Assembly (NCBI RefSeq): GCF_000219625.1
Contig: NC_018215.1
Location: 248,001 to 312,000, forward strand
Length of the DNA: 64,000 nt
From: Zymoseptoria tritici IPO323
Lineage: Eukaryota; Ascomycota; Dothideomycetes; Mycosphaerellales; Mycosphaerellaceae
Reading direction: 5' to 3'
In this document: in pieces, positions 46,802 to 59,036 of the stretch
Numbering within the stretch: the first letter of the stretch is position 1
Layout of the letters: each line of letters opens with the position of its first letter
The notes under the pieces: model-generated
Databases searched by the model: none
The model's input: only the letters and a program-made list of their open reading frames with translations
What the model was told of the DNA's origin: nothing
Program-made: the position numbers and the translations under genes

Positions 46802-49115
46802 CGTAATAACAATATATAGCTTAGTATCTTAGGTAGGGAAATAGGAAGTAAGGAATATAAAAGTATATTTAGAAAGTATATAAGAAAAGGTTAGTAAGTC
46901 GCTATCGATACTAGAATAGTAGGAGCTAGCTATTTTAAAGCTTTCGAGGGTTTACTAGACTATTAGTCTAGTAAACATTATTGCTAGTAGTAGTATACTA
47001 TAATTGCCTATACTATTTACGCACGATCTAGGGTCGCATTTAGTAGTACCTCTAGCGTATATAGGGTACGATCGTACATTCCGGGTAAGCGAGATAACTA
47101 AGTATTAAGAAATCCGAGAATTTAGGTATAGTAATAGAGTAGTACGGAGCTTAATAAGGTAGTATTACTTCTTATACGGTAAGGGTATAGCTAGGATAGG
47201 CTAATAAGGGCGAGGGGATACGTCTAGAGTCTATAGCTTATTAATATTTATTTACTAGACTATCTCCCTAATTTAGTCTAGAAAATATTATGTTATTAGA
47301 AGCTTACGCCTCTTAGTCTATTCTAGCTACCTAGAGCTAAGTACCGTATATTATATTCTCGTACTAAGAGCCTAGCGTTAGTATATCTAGATAGGGCTTA
47401 TATATACTCTCTAGTTCCGGTATAGGGTTCGTAGCGAGATAGCTAGCTATAGGCCTCGGAAGTTAATATTAAGGGGCTATTAGATAGCTAGTACGATAGA
47501 AAAATATTTCTTAGGGTATCTATAATGCCTACGCTATAATAGCTAATTAGTCTCGCTGTCCGCTAGCTACTCTGCCCTAAATACTAGATAGCTTACGTAA
47601 TCGCGTATTCTCTAATGTCTAGTAGGTAAAGTTTTCTAGGTACTTAAGGACTTATTTCTACTTAGCTTCTCTTTTCTCCCTTTAACTAAATCCTATATGT
47701 TCCTTATATAGGGATTACTATACGCCTAGCCTACCTTTACTAGTAGGTAGTCGGATACTAGAAAAGCTATACTAGTATACGATTTTAGCCCTAGGAGGCT
47801 TTTTTCTACCCTATTTTATATTAGCTAGAGTCGATATTATCCCTATAATAGTATCGTATTCTAAGGGCGTATAGCTAAGCTTAGTAGTATAGCTACTCGT
47901 ATAGGTATAGAAGCGATATTCTCTAATATCTATTATATCTATTATAGCTATTATAGGGATCGAAACAGTATTCTAGGTACTTAAAGGGGTATATTTACTT
48001 ATTCGTCCTTCTTCTCTAGAGTATATAGGGAACTATAGGAAATTCGAGGGTATACGGCTCGCTACTCGTCTCGCGTACCGGCTACTATTATAGTCTAGTA
48101 CGGACAAAGCTATAGTAGTACGATTTTAGGCTTAGGAGGCTCTTTTTTACTCTAATTTACGCCCTCTAGCGTTAATATTCTCTCTATAATAGTAACGCGT
48201 TCTAAGGGTATATAGTCGAGTCCGGTAGCGTAGTCGTTTAAGCTAGTATAAGAGCAATCTTCTCTATTATCTATTATGTCTATTATATCTATTATAAGTA
48301 TTACGACTAGTAGTATAGTTTCTCGAGTATATAAGGGGCTATTTCGACCTAGTTTCTCTTTCTTTCTTTAGCGATAAGCTACTAAACTAAGGGGGGTAGG
48401 GTAGTAGATTAGTAAACGAGGATACTAGGGAGGCGGGTACGAAGCTATACCTATACGATTTTAGGCCTAGAGGGCTCTTTTTTACCCTAAATCGTACCTA
48501 TTATAGTTAATATTTTCTCCGCTACTACGTCGCGTTCCTAGGGTATATATACGAGTTCGGTAGTATAGTTATATATATTAGTATAGGAGCGCTTTATATC
48601 GAGTCTCTATATAGTATTAGTATTATTTTCTATATACTCTTCTACTCTTCCGGCTTCCTCCTTCTCCTTTTTTAGGGCGGTATTAATAAGCTATAAGGTA
48701 CAAGGCGTACGGTTCGGTAGAGTATAAGGAATATATCGGTATATTCGTATATTTAGGGTATATTTGGTAGTAGATCTAGTAATATATATATAGCAATTTA
48801 TATATTAAGGTACGTTATATTTTAAACTTAGACTTAGACTTTAAACTTTTAAACTTAAGCCTACTACCCTAGCTAAGGGGTAGAGGTATATTATAATCTT
48901 TCCTTCGATAGAGGATACTTATTATATATGTTATAGATATTTATAGAGCGACCGGCGCTACTATCGAGGTCGTAGCTACCCTATACGTCCGTACTACTAC
49001 CTATTCTTTATATATCTTCCTTCCCTACTTTCGCGAAGGAAGGAGTCTTATATTATCTACTAAAATATAAGGAAGGAACTTCTAAAGGTTCCGATCTTCT
49101 ACGGATAGTAGTAGT
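46802..49115 (-). other. G2 copy B leader with palindromes and at least three ~330-bp tandem units
   Basis: Counterpart of 32371-34323. CTAGGTACTTAARG occurs at ~47637 and ~47972, with a diverged third at ~48330. Palindromes lie at ~46950 and ~47268. No coding frame is supported. Confidence 0.6.
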
Positions 49116-50366
49116 ATAGACATATAAGGTAGTATAGGGGCAAAAAGAGTAGTAAACTATATAATTAGAGTAAAAGGTAGAGGGGTAAACGACGTAGTAT
49201 TAAGTGCTCTATACTATTATACCTTATGTCTATATTAAAGGTCCTCCTTAGAGGTCGTCGTAGGTAGGTATCCTTCCTTATCCTCCGACCTAAATATAAA
49301 GCTAAAGCTAGCTATAGACTATACGTAATAGTACGATATTCCCTACTATAGTACTAGAAGCGTTTCTTATAACTAAATTCGAGATATCTAACCTATATAC
49401 TATTTACGCTAAATGTATTATATTAATAGGTAAGGATATATATTTAGCTAGGTAAATATAGGAACGATTCTCTAGGTTTAGCTACTTATTACTCTAGCTA
49501 AATGCCGACTACGCTCGCTAACTACGCTCTTACTCCTTATATTAGCCTCTTATATAGGTTTATTAGCTAGTAATATTAGACTCTACGGCTATACTACTTT
49601 AAGCTCTAACTAGGCCTAAAAGGGAAATAGCGATATCTCTTATATAGTTATACGCCTTACTAACTATAGTCGCCGACTATATACTCGCTCCGCTCTTCTA
49701 TCTCCTCTATAATATAATACTCTTTAATTAAGCTATCTTTACTACGTAGCTCTACCCTTACTTAATACTTTCGACTTTAGTATTTCGTTACTATATAACT
49801 ACTTACCTAACGACTACGGCGTTACTAGCGGATTACCGCCTCGCTACTAAATAAATAATTATAGAAATAAACATCTAACTCCGCTAGTAGACTTCCTACC
49901 TCTACTACTACTAACTACCCGCCTATCTTTATATTAGTCGTACCTTTACCTAGTCTTTCCTTTATCTTACTTCGAAGTCCTAAGCTAGCTAGTATAGCGA
50001 CCTATTTACGTAAGTTAATAACCTAAATTGCGCCTCTTAGTATAGCGTAAATAAAGTAAATTACTAATACTATACCTTAAAGACTCGCTATCTACTCTTA
50101 GCCTCTTTCCGGTAGTAGCTTCTCCTACGTTAGTATACTTTTATCCTAGATCTACTAACTATATATACGACTACGAACATACTAGCTAACCTTATACTTT
50201 ATAGTCTCTCTAGCTTATCTCTTAAATCTCTTTACTCTCTACCGAATCGAGCTCCTTCCTATAGTAGTAAGAGCTTTACCTATTACTTTCCTCGGTTAAC
50301 GACTTACTACTACGATATATCTATCTTAGTATATTAAACTATTATCTTTATTACTAGAAAGAGCTC
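49116..50366. other. Pyrimidine-rich RIP-mutated segment, no gene recognised
   Basis: Starts with an imperfect inverted repeat, TATAGACATATAAGGTAGTATAG (49126-49148) against CTATACTATTATACCTTATGTCTATA (49211-49236). The remainder is C/T-rich on the plus strand with no convincing frame. It could be the leader of the H3-like ORF or the edge of an element. Confidence 0.35.
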
Positions 50367-50369
50367 GTT

Positions 50370-50960
50370 AATTATATATTATAGCTCTTACTAAGGCTTA
50401 GAAGCTCGCGGGGTCTCTATATAAAGCGCTAAAGAGTATTAGTCGCCTAGTAACTATTACGCGTAAGACACTAAGTAAGACGCCTAGGACTACGCGCCTA
50501 CTACCTACGCGCTAGAGTACTAGTAGGGTATATAATAAGAAGGGAGTAGTAACTAAGAAGAGACGTACGAAGCTAGGAAGTAAGTATTATAGTCGGCGTT
50601 CGTAGTCGGTATAAGCTAATAAATCTCTAGCTAAAGCTATTCGGGAGATTAACTAATACTAGGGCTAGGCTCCTACTACTACCTAGTTAACGTCTATAGA
50701 TAATACGATAAAGCTTATCTTTACTTAGAAGGCATTTATTAGGTTAGTTCGAGAAGTCGTATAGGACTTTAAAGTAGATGTTCGCTTCTAGCGCTCTACC
50801 CTTAAGGCACTTTAGACCGCTACGGAGGCTTACCTTATAACCTACTTTAAAGGTATAAACTATTATAGGCGAGTAGTAGAATATAGCTAACAAAAATAGG
50901 AGTTACGATTCTTACGTACTACGCTAGTTACTAAACTATTATAAAGAATAATAGCCTAGT
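50370..50960 (+). pseudogene. Histone H3-fold protein ORF, RIP-disrupted
   Basis: One plus-strand frame. A strongly basic stretch of ~80 residues (KTLSKTPRTTRLLPTR, NKKGVVTKKRRTKLGSK) leads to KAIREI..Y. at 50636-50662, matching the REIRRYQ of the H3 alpha-N helix. Then, from ~50714, comes IKLIFT.KAFIRLVREVV.DFKVDVRF.RSTLKAL.TATEAYLITYF (50714-50848), matching H3 alpha-1 and alpha-2 at most positions; the stops sit where H3 has Gln. A weaker alpha-3 follows (RRVVEYS...ELRFLR, ~50860-50915). There are about 13 extra residues between alpha-N and alpha-1. Start and end are uncertain. It is not a normal H3 gene; an element-borne or centromeric-type variant is possible. Confidence 0.7.
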
Positions 50961-51850
50961 ATTAAAGAACCTTTTCTTTACTTACGGCGTAGAGACCTAT
51001 TCTATAGAGTAAGGGACGAAACCGGTAGATAGAGTAAAGCTAGTCCGGGACGCGGCTTAGCTAAGAAACAATACTCTAGTAAAGGTACTAAAGAAGGTAC
51101 TAAGGAAGGTACTAAAGACGTTACTAGAGAAGGTAGTAGAGAAGGTACTAGATAGCGAGAACTAGCCTATAGAATTAACCGGCTAGCGTAGAGACTCTCG
51201 GATACGTTATAGTTAGTATTTATAGTCGGCGTTTACTAATAATAATTTATAGGTACTTAGTAAGACTATAGGATAACTTTAGGCTTATACTAAGGGCGGC
51301 GGAGGACTCTCGAGTACTTTCTTCGCGCCTCGTTAGGATACGATAGTTAAGGTAATTAAGCGGCTTAAGGCTATTAGTTAGGAGTATAGAGTAAAGTCGT
51401 AGGATAAATAGAATCGGCTTTAGAAGGAGATTACTAAGTTAGACGCGCTAGATTTAACCGAAGTCCTATAGGCTTAGTAGACTACGGCGGCGGAACGCCT
51501 TAAGTAGTATAATTAGAAGGATAAGGATAACGACGCTTTATTAAAGAGCTTAGCGACTACTATATCTAGGGGGCGCCGCCGCGGTAGTACGAATATATAA
51601 GAGAAGACGAGTTTATATTAAGCGTCTTAGCTATAATAGTACCTATAGCGAGTAGCCTATAATAGTTATATAGGATATAGAAGTAGGATACGTCTTTAAA
51701 GAGTTTTATTCCTTTAAGTAGTCTTAGAAACGGACTCGCTAGAGGAATTAGAGTAGAGCGTCTCCGCTACTATTTATATACCTCGTAAGTCTAGAGGGAA
51801 GAGTATACTATTATATTTAGAATAATAAGAGGTATTATAGTCGGCATTCG
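50960..51850 (+). pseudogene. Degenerate ORF with coiled-coil-like repeats downstream of the H3-like ORF
   Basis: It lies in the frame one step from the H3-like ORF, overlapping its tail. It reads FTYGVETYSIE then a repeated LVKVLKKVLRKVLKTLLEK segment (51080-51150); the 12-bp DNA repeat gives an amphipathic, coiled-coil-like pattern in which Lys may be mutated Glu. A Lys/Gln-rich region follows (VKVIKRLKAIS.EYRVKS, RGRRRGS). It may be the second exon or C-terminal part of the H3-like protein, or a separate protein. No domain is recognised. Confidence 0.4.
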
Positions 51851-52384
51851 TAGTTAGTACGAGGACTTCTATACGTAGATCGGGCTTCGACATATCCTAT
51901 ACTAGATCTTTAATAAAGATAACGATAGTATATATATTAACGCCTTCGTCGTTCTACTATACGTTACCGAGATTAGACGTATAATACCTACTATACCGTA
52001 GCTCTTTACGCCTACTTAAAATAACTTTACTCGTCGTATACGTATACTATAGCGGCGATAGTTATAGCGCCGTCGTTACTTCTTCTAATGCCTAGAGAGA
52101 CTACTATATAGTCGGTACCTATAGTTAGTATATTATAGTCCGAAATATTATATATTAATTATAGACATTATTACTATTTATATATTTTAATAGAGTAGGG
52201 TCTTCTACTAGGTAGCCCTACGTACTATCGTAGATAGCCCGCTTACTTAATAGGTTTCCCTAGCGTTAGTAGGTCCCTATAAGTTTTAGGGTAACCTAGC
52301 TATATATAGGGTTCCTACCTCTACCCTATCTACCCTACTAGCGCTAGGTATATAACCCTATCCTACCCTACCCTACCTAGCGTA
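51851..52384. other. Spacer with CCCTA-rich patch
   Basis: No supported frame. 52310-52375 has several CCCTA/CCTAC repeats, possibly the cut end of an element or a degenerate LTR. Confidence 0.3.
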
Positions 52385-55300
52385 GCACCTAGGAACGAAT
52401 ACGATAGACGCCCTATATAGGCTCTTACTAGGCCTAATCTAGCCCTTCTTTAAGGCCTTATCGATGTACTCGCGTAGGATAACTAGCTCCTTCTATAAGA
52501 GGTTATATATTAGTATTTAGGGTAGTATCCTCCCCTTCTTAATATCGATTATATAGTTATACTAGCTATTATAGGCTATAATGCCGGCTAGCTTCTCGCT
52601 AAATATATCGTATTTATAGTACTCCGGAGGGACGTAATCGAGGTCCGCCTACTCTACTATAGTAATAGTAAGTATAGTTATATAGATCTATTTTAGTAGG
52701 TCGGCTAACTCTAGCCTCTCCTTATATACTTTATAGTATTACTTATAGTATAATAATGCTACGACCTAGTACTTATATTACTTATTTAGGTCGATCTCTA
52801 TTAGATCGTAGTCCCTATTAATATAAATTACTATCGGTTCTATAATAGCGCTATCCGGAGTATTAATATCTACTATTTTAGGGGTAATTTTAGTATCCTC
52901 GTCTTCGTTCTCTATTACTACTCTAACTAGGAATTATCCTTCCTATTTAAATATAACCTTACTACTAAAGATAGCGTATAGGGCTATACTAGTAGGGTAG
53001 TCTCTTCGGGGTTAGCTCTTATCCTCTTCCTCCGCGTCGTCGTTATCGTCGTTAGCTATAGCCTATATAAATCTTCCTAACTAGAAATAGATAAGAGGAT
53101 TAGATACGAGAATCTAGTCCTATCTAAGTACTATATCGTATTCCGTAAAGGTAGCTATCTAGAAGGTCTAGTTTACCCCTCTTTTAGCCCTATTTAAGTC
53201 CTTTACTAGTACTATTAGATCGTAGCCCTTATAGACTATTATCTAATAGTTATTTAAGAACTTAACCTTTAGTACCGGGGCTCTATTACTCGGGAGTTAA
53301 AGTAATTAAACCTTATATTAGGAGACGAGGTTAATCTATATACTATAGTTAACTAGAGCTATTAGCGTTTAGAGCTTACTATCGCTACTACGGATTTAGA
53401 TATTAATAGCTAGTCTCCTTTCCTTACCTCTTATTTTTAGCCCTAGCTTAAGGGAGCTAAGTTATATAATAATAACTTTAACTAGGGCTACTCTTTTACT
53501 TCCTCGACGTACCCTACTAGCGTACGATTAGTACTAGAAGTAGGTATATTATTTATATAGTAGTTAAAGTTTCCGCGGCTACCTCTCTAGCCTAGTTAGC
53601 CTCTACCCTAACTCCTTAGGTTCTAGGATAGATTTATAGCTAAAGTAGGGCCGGATAGGGGCTATTCCGGGTCCTTCTTTAGTTTAGTATTATAAGCCCT
53701 AGGGCGTCCTTTTAGAAAGTAAACATTCTCGTAGATTAATATAATATCTATAAGTTCCGCTACGTCGTATATACTAGCGAGTTTCTCGTTCTTATTAATC
53801 TCCTTCTAGAGGTCTTTTAATAATTTAGAGTAGTAGAAGCTCTTCTAGTTCTATCTATCTTCCTTATTTATTATTAGTACTATATCTATATAGGCTTCTA
53901 ATCCTTATATATAGGTATAGAAGTTGCCTATAGACTAGTTATTAAGCTACTTATAGTACTAATACTAGGTCGCGAGTTCTACTATATAGGTTACCTTTGA
54001 CGGCCGAACAGACTGCACCTTCACGTGGTGGCCGTTGTAAGTACCTTCCTCGGAAGGGAAACCAAGACAGTCTAGAAGAAACCTCCTTAAAAACCTCTCG
54101 AAATCCGCCTGAAATCCTTCTCGAAATCCGCCTCGAAATCCTTCTCGAAATCCGCCTCAAAATACAAGCTACAGCAGAACAACAGACGATTCGAACGAAT
54201 AGCCCTCTACGCTGCAAACAAGAAGAAGAAGAAGAAGAAGAAGCAGTCCACTCTGCCCTATACGCGCACCTCCTCGAAATCCGAACCGAAATCGCACCTC
54301 TTTCCCTCTAGAGATTCGGGTCCTCTACAGAAAAGTGCACTTTAAAGAGCTGGAACAGTCGGTGGAATCCACAACTCTACGATCAACCTGCGTAGCTGTA
54401 TGCGTTTGGAAGCGGCATGTAGTTCTACAAAGGCATATTGAGGACAAGAGAAGACAGCGAGTTAGACAGCTGCTTTGCATTCGAATTTTGTATTCGAATT
54501 TGTAGCGTGTGTGTGTGTGCGAAGCGGAAGGATCCGCTGAAAATTCTACAAAAAGCTTGGCGCGAAAATTCTGCAGCCCTAGCTGTAGACAACAGACAAC
54601 GACACTCGTTCGATTTCCTTTGTCTTGCATTTGGTTAAAGTTCTTTGGCATTGCCTTAGGCACGGGGTTTCCCCTAAGGTCAAAGAATACTGAAAGAATT
54701 TGATTGTAAATAGATCTACTGCCTTGCTTGCAAGGCCGTCCTACATAGTTATAGACTCCAAAAGGACGTAAATGGAACAAAAAAAAAAAAAAAAAAAAAA
54801 TAGGTTACCTTTAGAGTAATCTAATCGCGGAGTATCTTCTTAAGGCCGCTCTACTTAAAGATACTATCTAAGGCGTAGTTATTAGGGTAGTCTACCTAGT
54901 AACGTATAATAGTAGCGCGGAGGTCCTTTAGCTTAACTCGTTCGATAGCTTAGGTAGTATAGGAAGACTAGTTATTAGTAGTTATATTATCCGGAATGTT
55001 ATAGAAGTAGAAACGGTTCTCGTAGTTACTAACCTATATATAAAGGGCCTCTAGGAAGGAGGTCTCTAATATATATCCTAGTCTAGACTTAAGAAGGCTC
55101 TAAATTAGGTCTAGTTTAGGCCTAGTTCCTCTCTCTATAAACTATAGGCTAGAAGGAGCTCTCTTTCTTTTCTTAATAAAGTCTAGCTCTATATCGTAGA
55201 TAGCGGTAGTATCTTAGCGAGCCTTAATATATACTACTTATTACTTTACTATTATAGGTACGATCTAAACCTACCTTAGTTCCTAGATATAGTCTCTAAT

Positions 55301-55470
55301 ATACTAAGAGACCTATAGATAGTCTAGATCTGTATTCGGGTCTATCCCTAGGTTTATTAGGGTCTATTCTAGGTCTATATCGGGTATTTCTATATATCGT
55401 CCTTCTATATCTTTCTACTTATCCTCCTTATTATCTAGTAGATTACTAAGTCTTATTAATTACGATAGGG
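52385..55470 (-). mobile_element. Fragment of a third Gypsy element G3 (gag, protease, RT start), split by a SINE-like insertion
   Basis: The minus strand reads gag from ~55470 (ETSFLEALYI.VSNYENRFYF, ~55060), across a clean insertion at 53999-54800, then SIYDVAELIDIILIYENVYF (~53770), a protease-like region (~53400) and the RT N-terminus ELVILREYIDKALKKG.I.PSKS (~52480-52410), which stops at ~52385. The RT active site and everything after it are missing. It differs from G1 and G2 and resembles ordinary fungal Gypsy polyproteins. RIP is heavy. Stops are mostly TAG. Confidence 0.75.
53999..54800 (+). mobile_element. SINE-like non-autonomous retroelement, second copy (802 bp)
   Basis: Starts GACGGCCGAACAGACTGCAC like the 24928 copy and ends TGGAAC followed by about 22 A, not AAAC. 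TAGGTTACCTTT flanks it on both sides (53987-53998 and 54801-54812), and the interrupted gag frame resumes after it. It lacks most of the GTACAAAA repeat block of the first copy and has a GAAGAA run (54222-54243). Hairpins equivalent to those of the LINE lie at 54654-54679, 54721-54736 and 54738-54767. It carries little RIP despite lying in saturated DNA. Confidence 0.9.
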
Positions 55471-55809
55471 AGTTACTTAGGCCTTAGTTATAATACGGGT
55501 AAGACGATAGGAGGTATAGTTAGTATTAGATTATTAATATACTCTAAATAAGAAAGGAAGAGAAGTTAAGAGAGGCTCGACTTTAAATAAAAGGAAAGGA
55601 TAGCTACTCGTAAAGCTACTAACTAAGTATACTTAGATATACCTAGGGTAGTACTTCGACTATACCCTATAATAGTTTGCCGTCCGGCTATTAAGTAAGT
55701 TTCTTAGGAGGTATTTCTTAGTTCTAATTTAGTACTAAATTAGGGATCGATAGTATCTACTCTAGTACTAAGTATAGCTAATCCCTTAGTAGGTTTAGAG
55801 GTAATATAC
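55471..55809. other. Spacer between G3 and the next LTR element
   Basis: RIP-mutated, no frame seen. It may be the G3 leader. Confidence 0.3.
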
Positions 55810-56032
55810 TATAAGGGTAGTATAACTAGATAGTAACTAATACGTATAAGTAGTCTATATATAAATGTCTATATTACCTACTAAGTATAATAAAGAAAGG
55901 TAAAAGGAAATAAAAGGGAATATATATACTAAGCCTTACTTAGGGTAGCCTCGGGTCTATATTAGGTCTATATTAGGCCTAGAATCGGCCTAATTTAGGC
56001 CTAGAGTAGTATACCCTAGTCGTTCCCTAATA
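55810..56032. repeat. LTR, left copy
   Basis: 223 bp; matches 60979-61201 apart from C/T and G/A differences. This copy is the more mutated of the two. It contains repeated TCTATATTAGG phrases. Confidence 0.88.
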
Positions 56033-56039
56033 GTAGTAG

Positions 56040-58300
56040 CCTTTCTTATAGAATTTTATATACTCTATATTCGTAAGGTACGGAAGATTCTTATACTTAA
56101 TAGTAAGTACCTTTAAGTAAGGAGTAGTTATAGTTAAGATTAACGCGCTAGAGGCATTAGACTGTTATAGGTAAACAATGTATATATAAGAGTTTAGAGC
56201 CTATATTAGATATAGTAAGTTCGATAAGGAAGTAGCCTAAAACCTTATAGGAAGCGTAGAAAAGAATGTAGGCTACTAAGACAAAGTACGGGGCTACGCT
56301 ACGTATTAAAGAAGGGCGCTAGTCCCTTATATAGACTAAACCGAACGTAAGAAAGATAGTTTAGACGATCTACCGCGTTTAGATCTACGGTCCTTAGTAT
56401 TACTAAGATGCGAGCTATAGATCTTAGCTAGTAGGTAGATATTATTAAGTTATTTAAGGTTAATTTCTAGATTCTTATATTACTTTACTAGTTCCTCTAG
56501 CGTCTTAATAGGTATACTATCTACGAGCTTTATATAATAGCGCTTATTAAGCTTATTCTTAAGTTTAAATAGCTCGGTATCTAGTAACTAGGTTAAGTAA
56601 GCGCGTAAGAGGGTATACTAGTAGAAGAACTCTATAAACGGCTCCTTCTCTCCTTATTTAAAAATAGTTATAGTATTTAAAGCCTTACCTATATAGTTAT
56701 TCTCTATATACCTCTTATTTATCTATAAGAATATATCGTTAAGTAATCGGAAGTATAAGGCCGTTAGGGTTTCTAAGTAGTTAAATATAGAAGGTATACG
56801 TAGTTCGAGTATATCCTAGACTAAGCTAGTAGTATATAATTATATAAAGGCGAGTAAGTCTATAACTAACTAGAAGCGAGTAGTAGCGAGCTTCGCTTCT
56901 ACCGCGTAGAGCTAGCGAGGATAGCTAGGTCTATCGGAGTTATTTATAAAGGCTTTAGGTATTAGTACGTCTTTATTAGTATAGTATAAGTCTAGTAATA
57001 TTAGATTAATATAGGCGATTATCGTTTTAGTAGAATCCTATATAGTAGGAGTACTATTATAGGCTAAGTAGCGGTTAAAGTAATAGTTATTATAATAGTT
57101 ATTATCGAAGTCTAAACTATCTAAGCTATTAGAAGGGATCTAGCTCTAGCGCGATAGTTACGCTAATATAGTAGTAGTAGTTATATAAGACCGGTTACTA
57201 GAAGACTAGCTCTACGCTTAATAGAGCGAGAGCGTAAGAACTATCGACTATAGTAAGTTAAGCCGGAGAAGGTAATAACGTTTTTCTTAAGCTATTTCTT
57301 AAGTAAACTAATTATCGCGTAGAGATTACTAATCGTTATACGGAGGTCTTACTCGCGTTAAATAGAGCCTTCGGCTATAGTAATAGTAGCCTAACTCTCT
57401 TTAACAACTATAGTATATCTAGTAACTCGCTTCTAGAGTTTAGTAATTTCCTTCTTATATAGCTTAATAGTATTATAGTAATATTCGGCTTAATCGTAAT
57501 ACTTATTAGCTTCCTTATTAGAGTTATAGGTCTTACGGGCATTAATCTTATAATCCTAATTAAGGACATTATATATCTCCTTTATAGTCTTAATAGTAAT
57601 ACGTAGCTACTCCTTTTAAATACTAGAACTCTCCTTAAGGAGGTCTTTATTCTATAAGACTTTAGTAAAACTACTATAGATATAACCTACTAAATAATAA
57701 GAGAGTTTAGGGTTCTTAGGGGTAAAACTAGTAAAGCGTATAAGGTCTATATTATTAAGGGCGGATAGGCTAATAGTAATAGTAGTACTATTTAATTTCC
57801 TCGGACCTTTAAGTCCTTAGGATTACTAGGTTTTAGGAATACCTAGTTCTTAAGGAAGAATATACTAAGATTAAATAAGTCGATAGATATATTAATAGGT
57901 CCCTTAAGCTTATAGCGCGTAAGATAGACTAGCCTCTATTTTAATATAGACTCTTACTATATTTAAGTTTCTTCTCCTTCTTCCTTATTCTTATTATATT
58001 TAATAAAGTCTTCCTTATTCTATAAGTAGAAATCTTTAGGGAGTATTAAGTAATAAATCTTTATAGTAGCGGGCTTAGTAGGGCTCTAAGAGTTATTATT
58101 ATTAGAGCTAGAAGCTCTACTATAGTCCTTAATATTAGAGTCGGATATATTCGTATTTAAGTAGGCTATCTTAGATAGTACTTAAGGAGTTTAAGGTAAT
58201 AATAAAGTTAAAGTTAATAACGGAGGCTCGGAGGTAGTAACTAAAGGAGAGCGGTTGTATTAGTAGGCGTAAAAGAGAGAATTTAATAAGTATTATTCTA
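56040..58300 (-). pseudogene. Gag-like protein of the LTR element
   Basis: Collinear minus-strand frames read LSYYLVGYIYSSFTKVL.NKDLL (~57720), a coiled region with AEYYYNTIKLYKKEITKL.KRV (~57450), then ITFSGLTYYSRQFLRS and a gag-like core IENNYIGKALNTITIFK (~56720) and YYIKLVDSIPIKTLEELV (~56540). A Lys/Tyr-rich tail near 56060 may be a destroyed zinc knuckle. I infer a capsid-type protein from position and style, not from a clear domain. Mutation is heavy. Confidence 0.4.
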
Positions 58301-58849
58301 TATAGAAGTAGCGGAGTTTTAGCTAAAGTAATTTATAAGAAGATAAAGGAAACGTTATACTAGGGATAGATACTAGTTAGATACTAGTAGGGTATAAACG
58401 AGCTAGTAAGGTTAGTAGCTTTAAGTAAGAAGTCGATAGAAGTCGGAGGCTTCCTTAGTAACTAAGTAGGCTCTATTATATATCGTTTCCTACGTAAGGG
58501 TAGAGGACTAGATATTCGTAAACTAAGATAGCTACTTATATAGATATACGAGCAGCTTTACGTCTAGTATCGCTATCTATTATTATTATCCTTATACTAT
58601 CTATTTTATCCTATCCTCTTATTTTTGTCTAAGGCCTATTCCTTACCTTCTTTCTTAACTCTATTATTATCTAAGACGGGAGTATATATACTAGCGAAGT
58701 ACTAAGGTAATATAGGAATTAAGTATATACGCCTAGCGGTAAGGGTAATATTCGAGGTAGTACTAGTAGTAAGGAGAATATTTAAATCTACTAAATCGCG
58801 CGACTAGTATAGGATATATAATTCCTATAGAGTTTTCTAGGTCTAGAGT

Positions 58850-59036
58850 ATATCTATATACTATTAATTCTAGCGTACCTATATATACGGATCTAGAGTA
58901 CCTAAGTACTATATCTAGCGTACCTAAGTACGGTAGAGTCTAGAGCGCCTTAGTACGCTAATTCTAGAGTACCTTTATATACTAATTCTAGAGTACCTTT
59001 ATATACTAATTCTAGAGTATATTAGTATACTAATTT
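58850..59036. repeat. ~24-bp tandem repeats
   Basis: CTAATTCTAGAGTACCTTTATA recurs at about 58958, 58982 and 59006, with degenerate units before it (TCTAGAGTACCTAAGTAC). Confidence 0.8.

Larger units (their letters stand above)
35091..49115 (-). mobile_element. Gypsy-type retrotransposon G2, copy B (heavily RIP-mutated, integrase present)
   Basis: In minus-strand order: leader (49115-46802), gag-protease (46801-~43470), pol with integrase (~43400-39960), spacer with a ~1.1-kb segment absent from copy A, and ORF3 (~37690-35091). It aligns with copy A from ~36270 to 49115 and extends ~1.2 kb further into ORF3. Homology with copy A ends at CGGATAGTAGTA (~49115). TpA is extremely frequent and CpA/TpG nearly absent, far beyond copy A. 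Confidence 0.82.

Noticed and set aside
49126..49236. Terminal inverted repeat of a DNA transposon
   Set aside because: The inverted repeats are only ~60 bp apart, imperfect and not flanked by a target duplication; they may be a hairpin.
52310..52375. Telomere-like CCCTA repeats
   Set aside because: Units are irregular (CCCTA/CCTAC/CCTATC), few and surrounded by element sequence; not a TTAGGG array.
53951..54780. Several 60-150-codon frames on both strands
   Set aside because: All fall within the second SINE-like copy and are low-complexity (Ser/Arg or Glu repeats).
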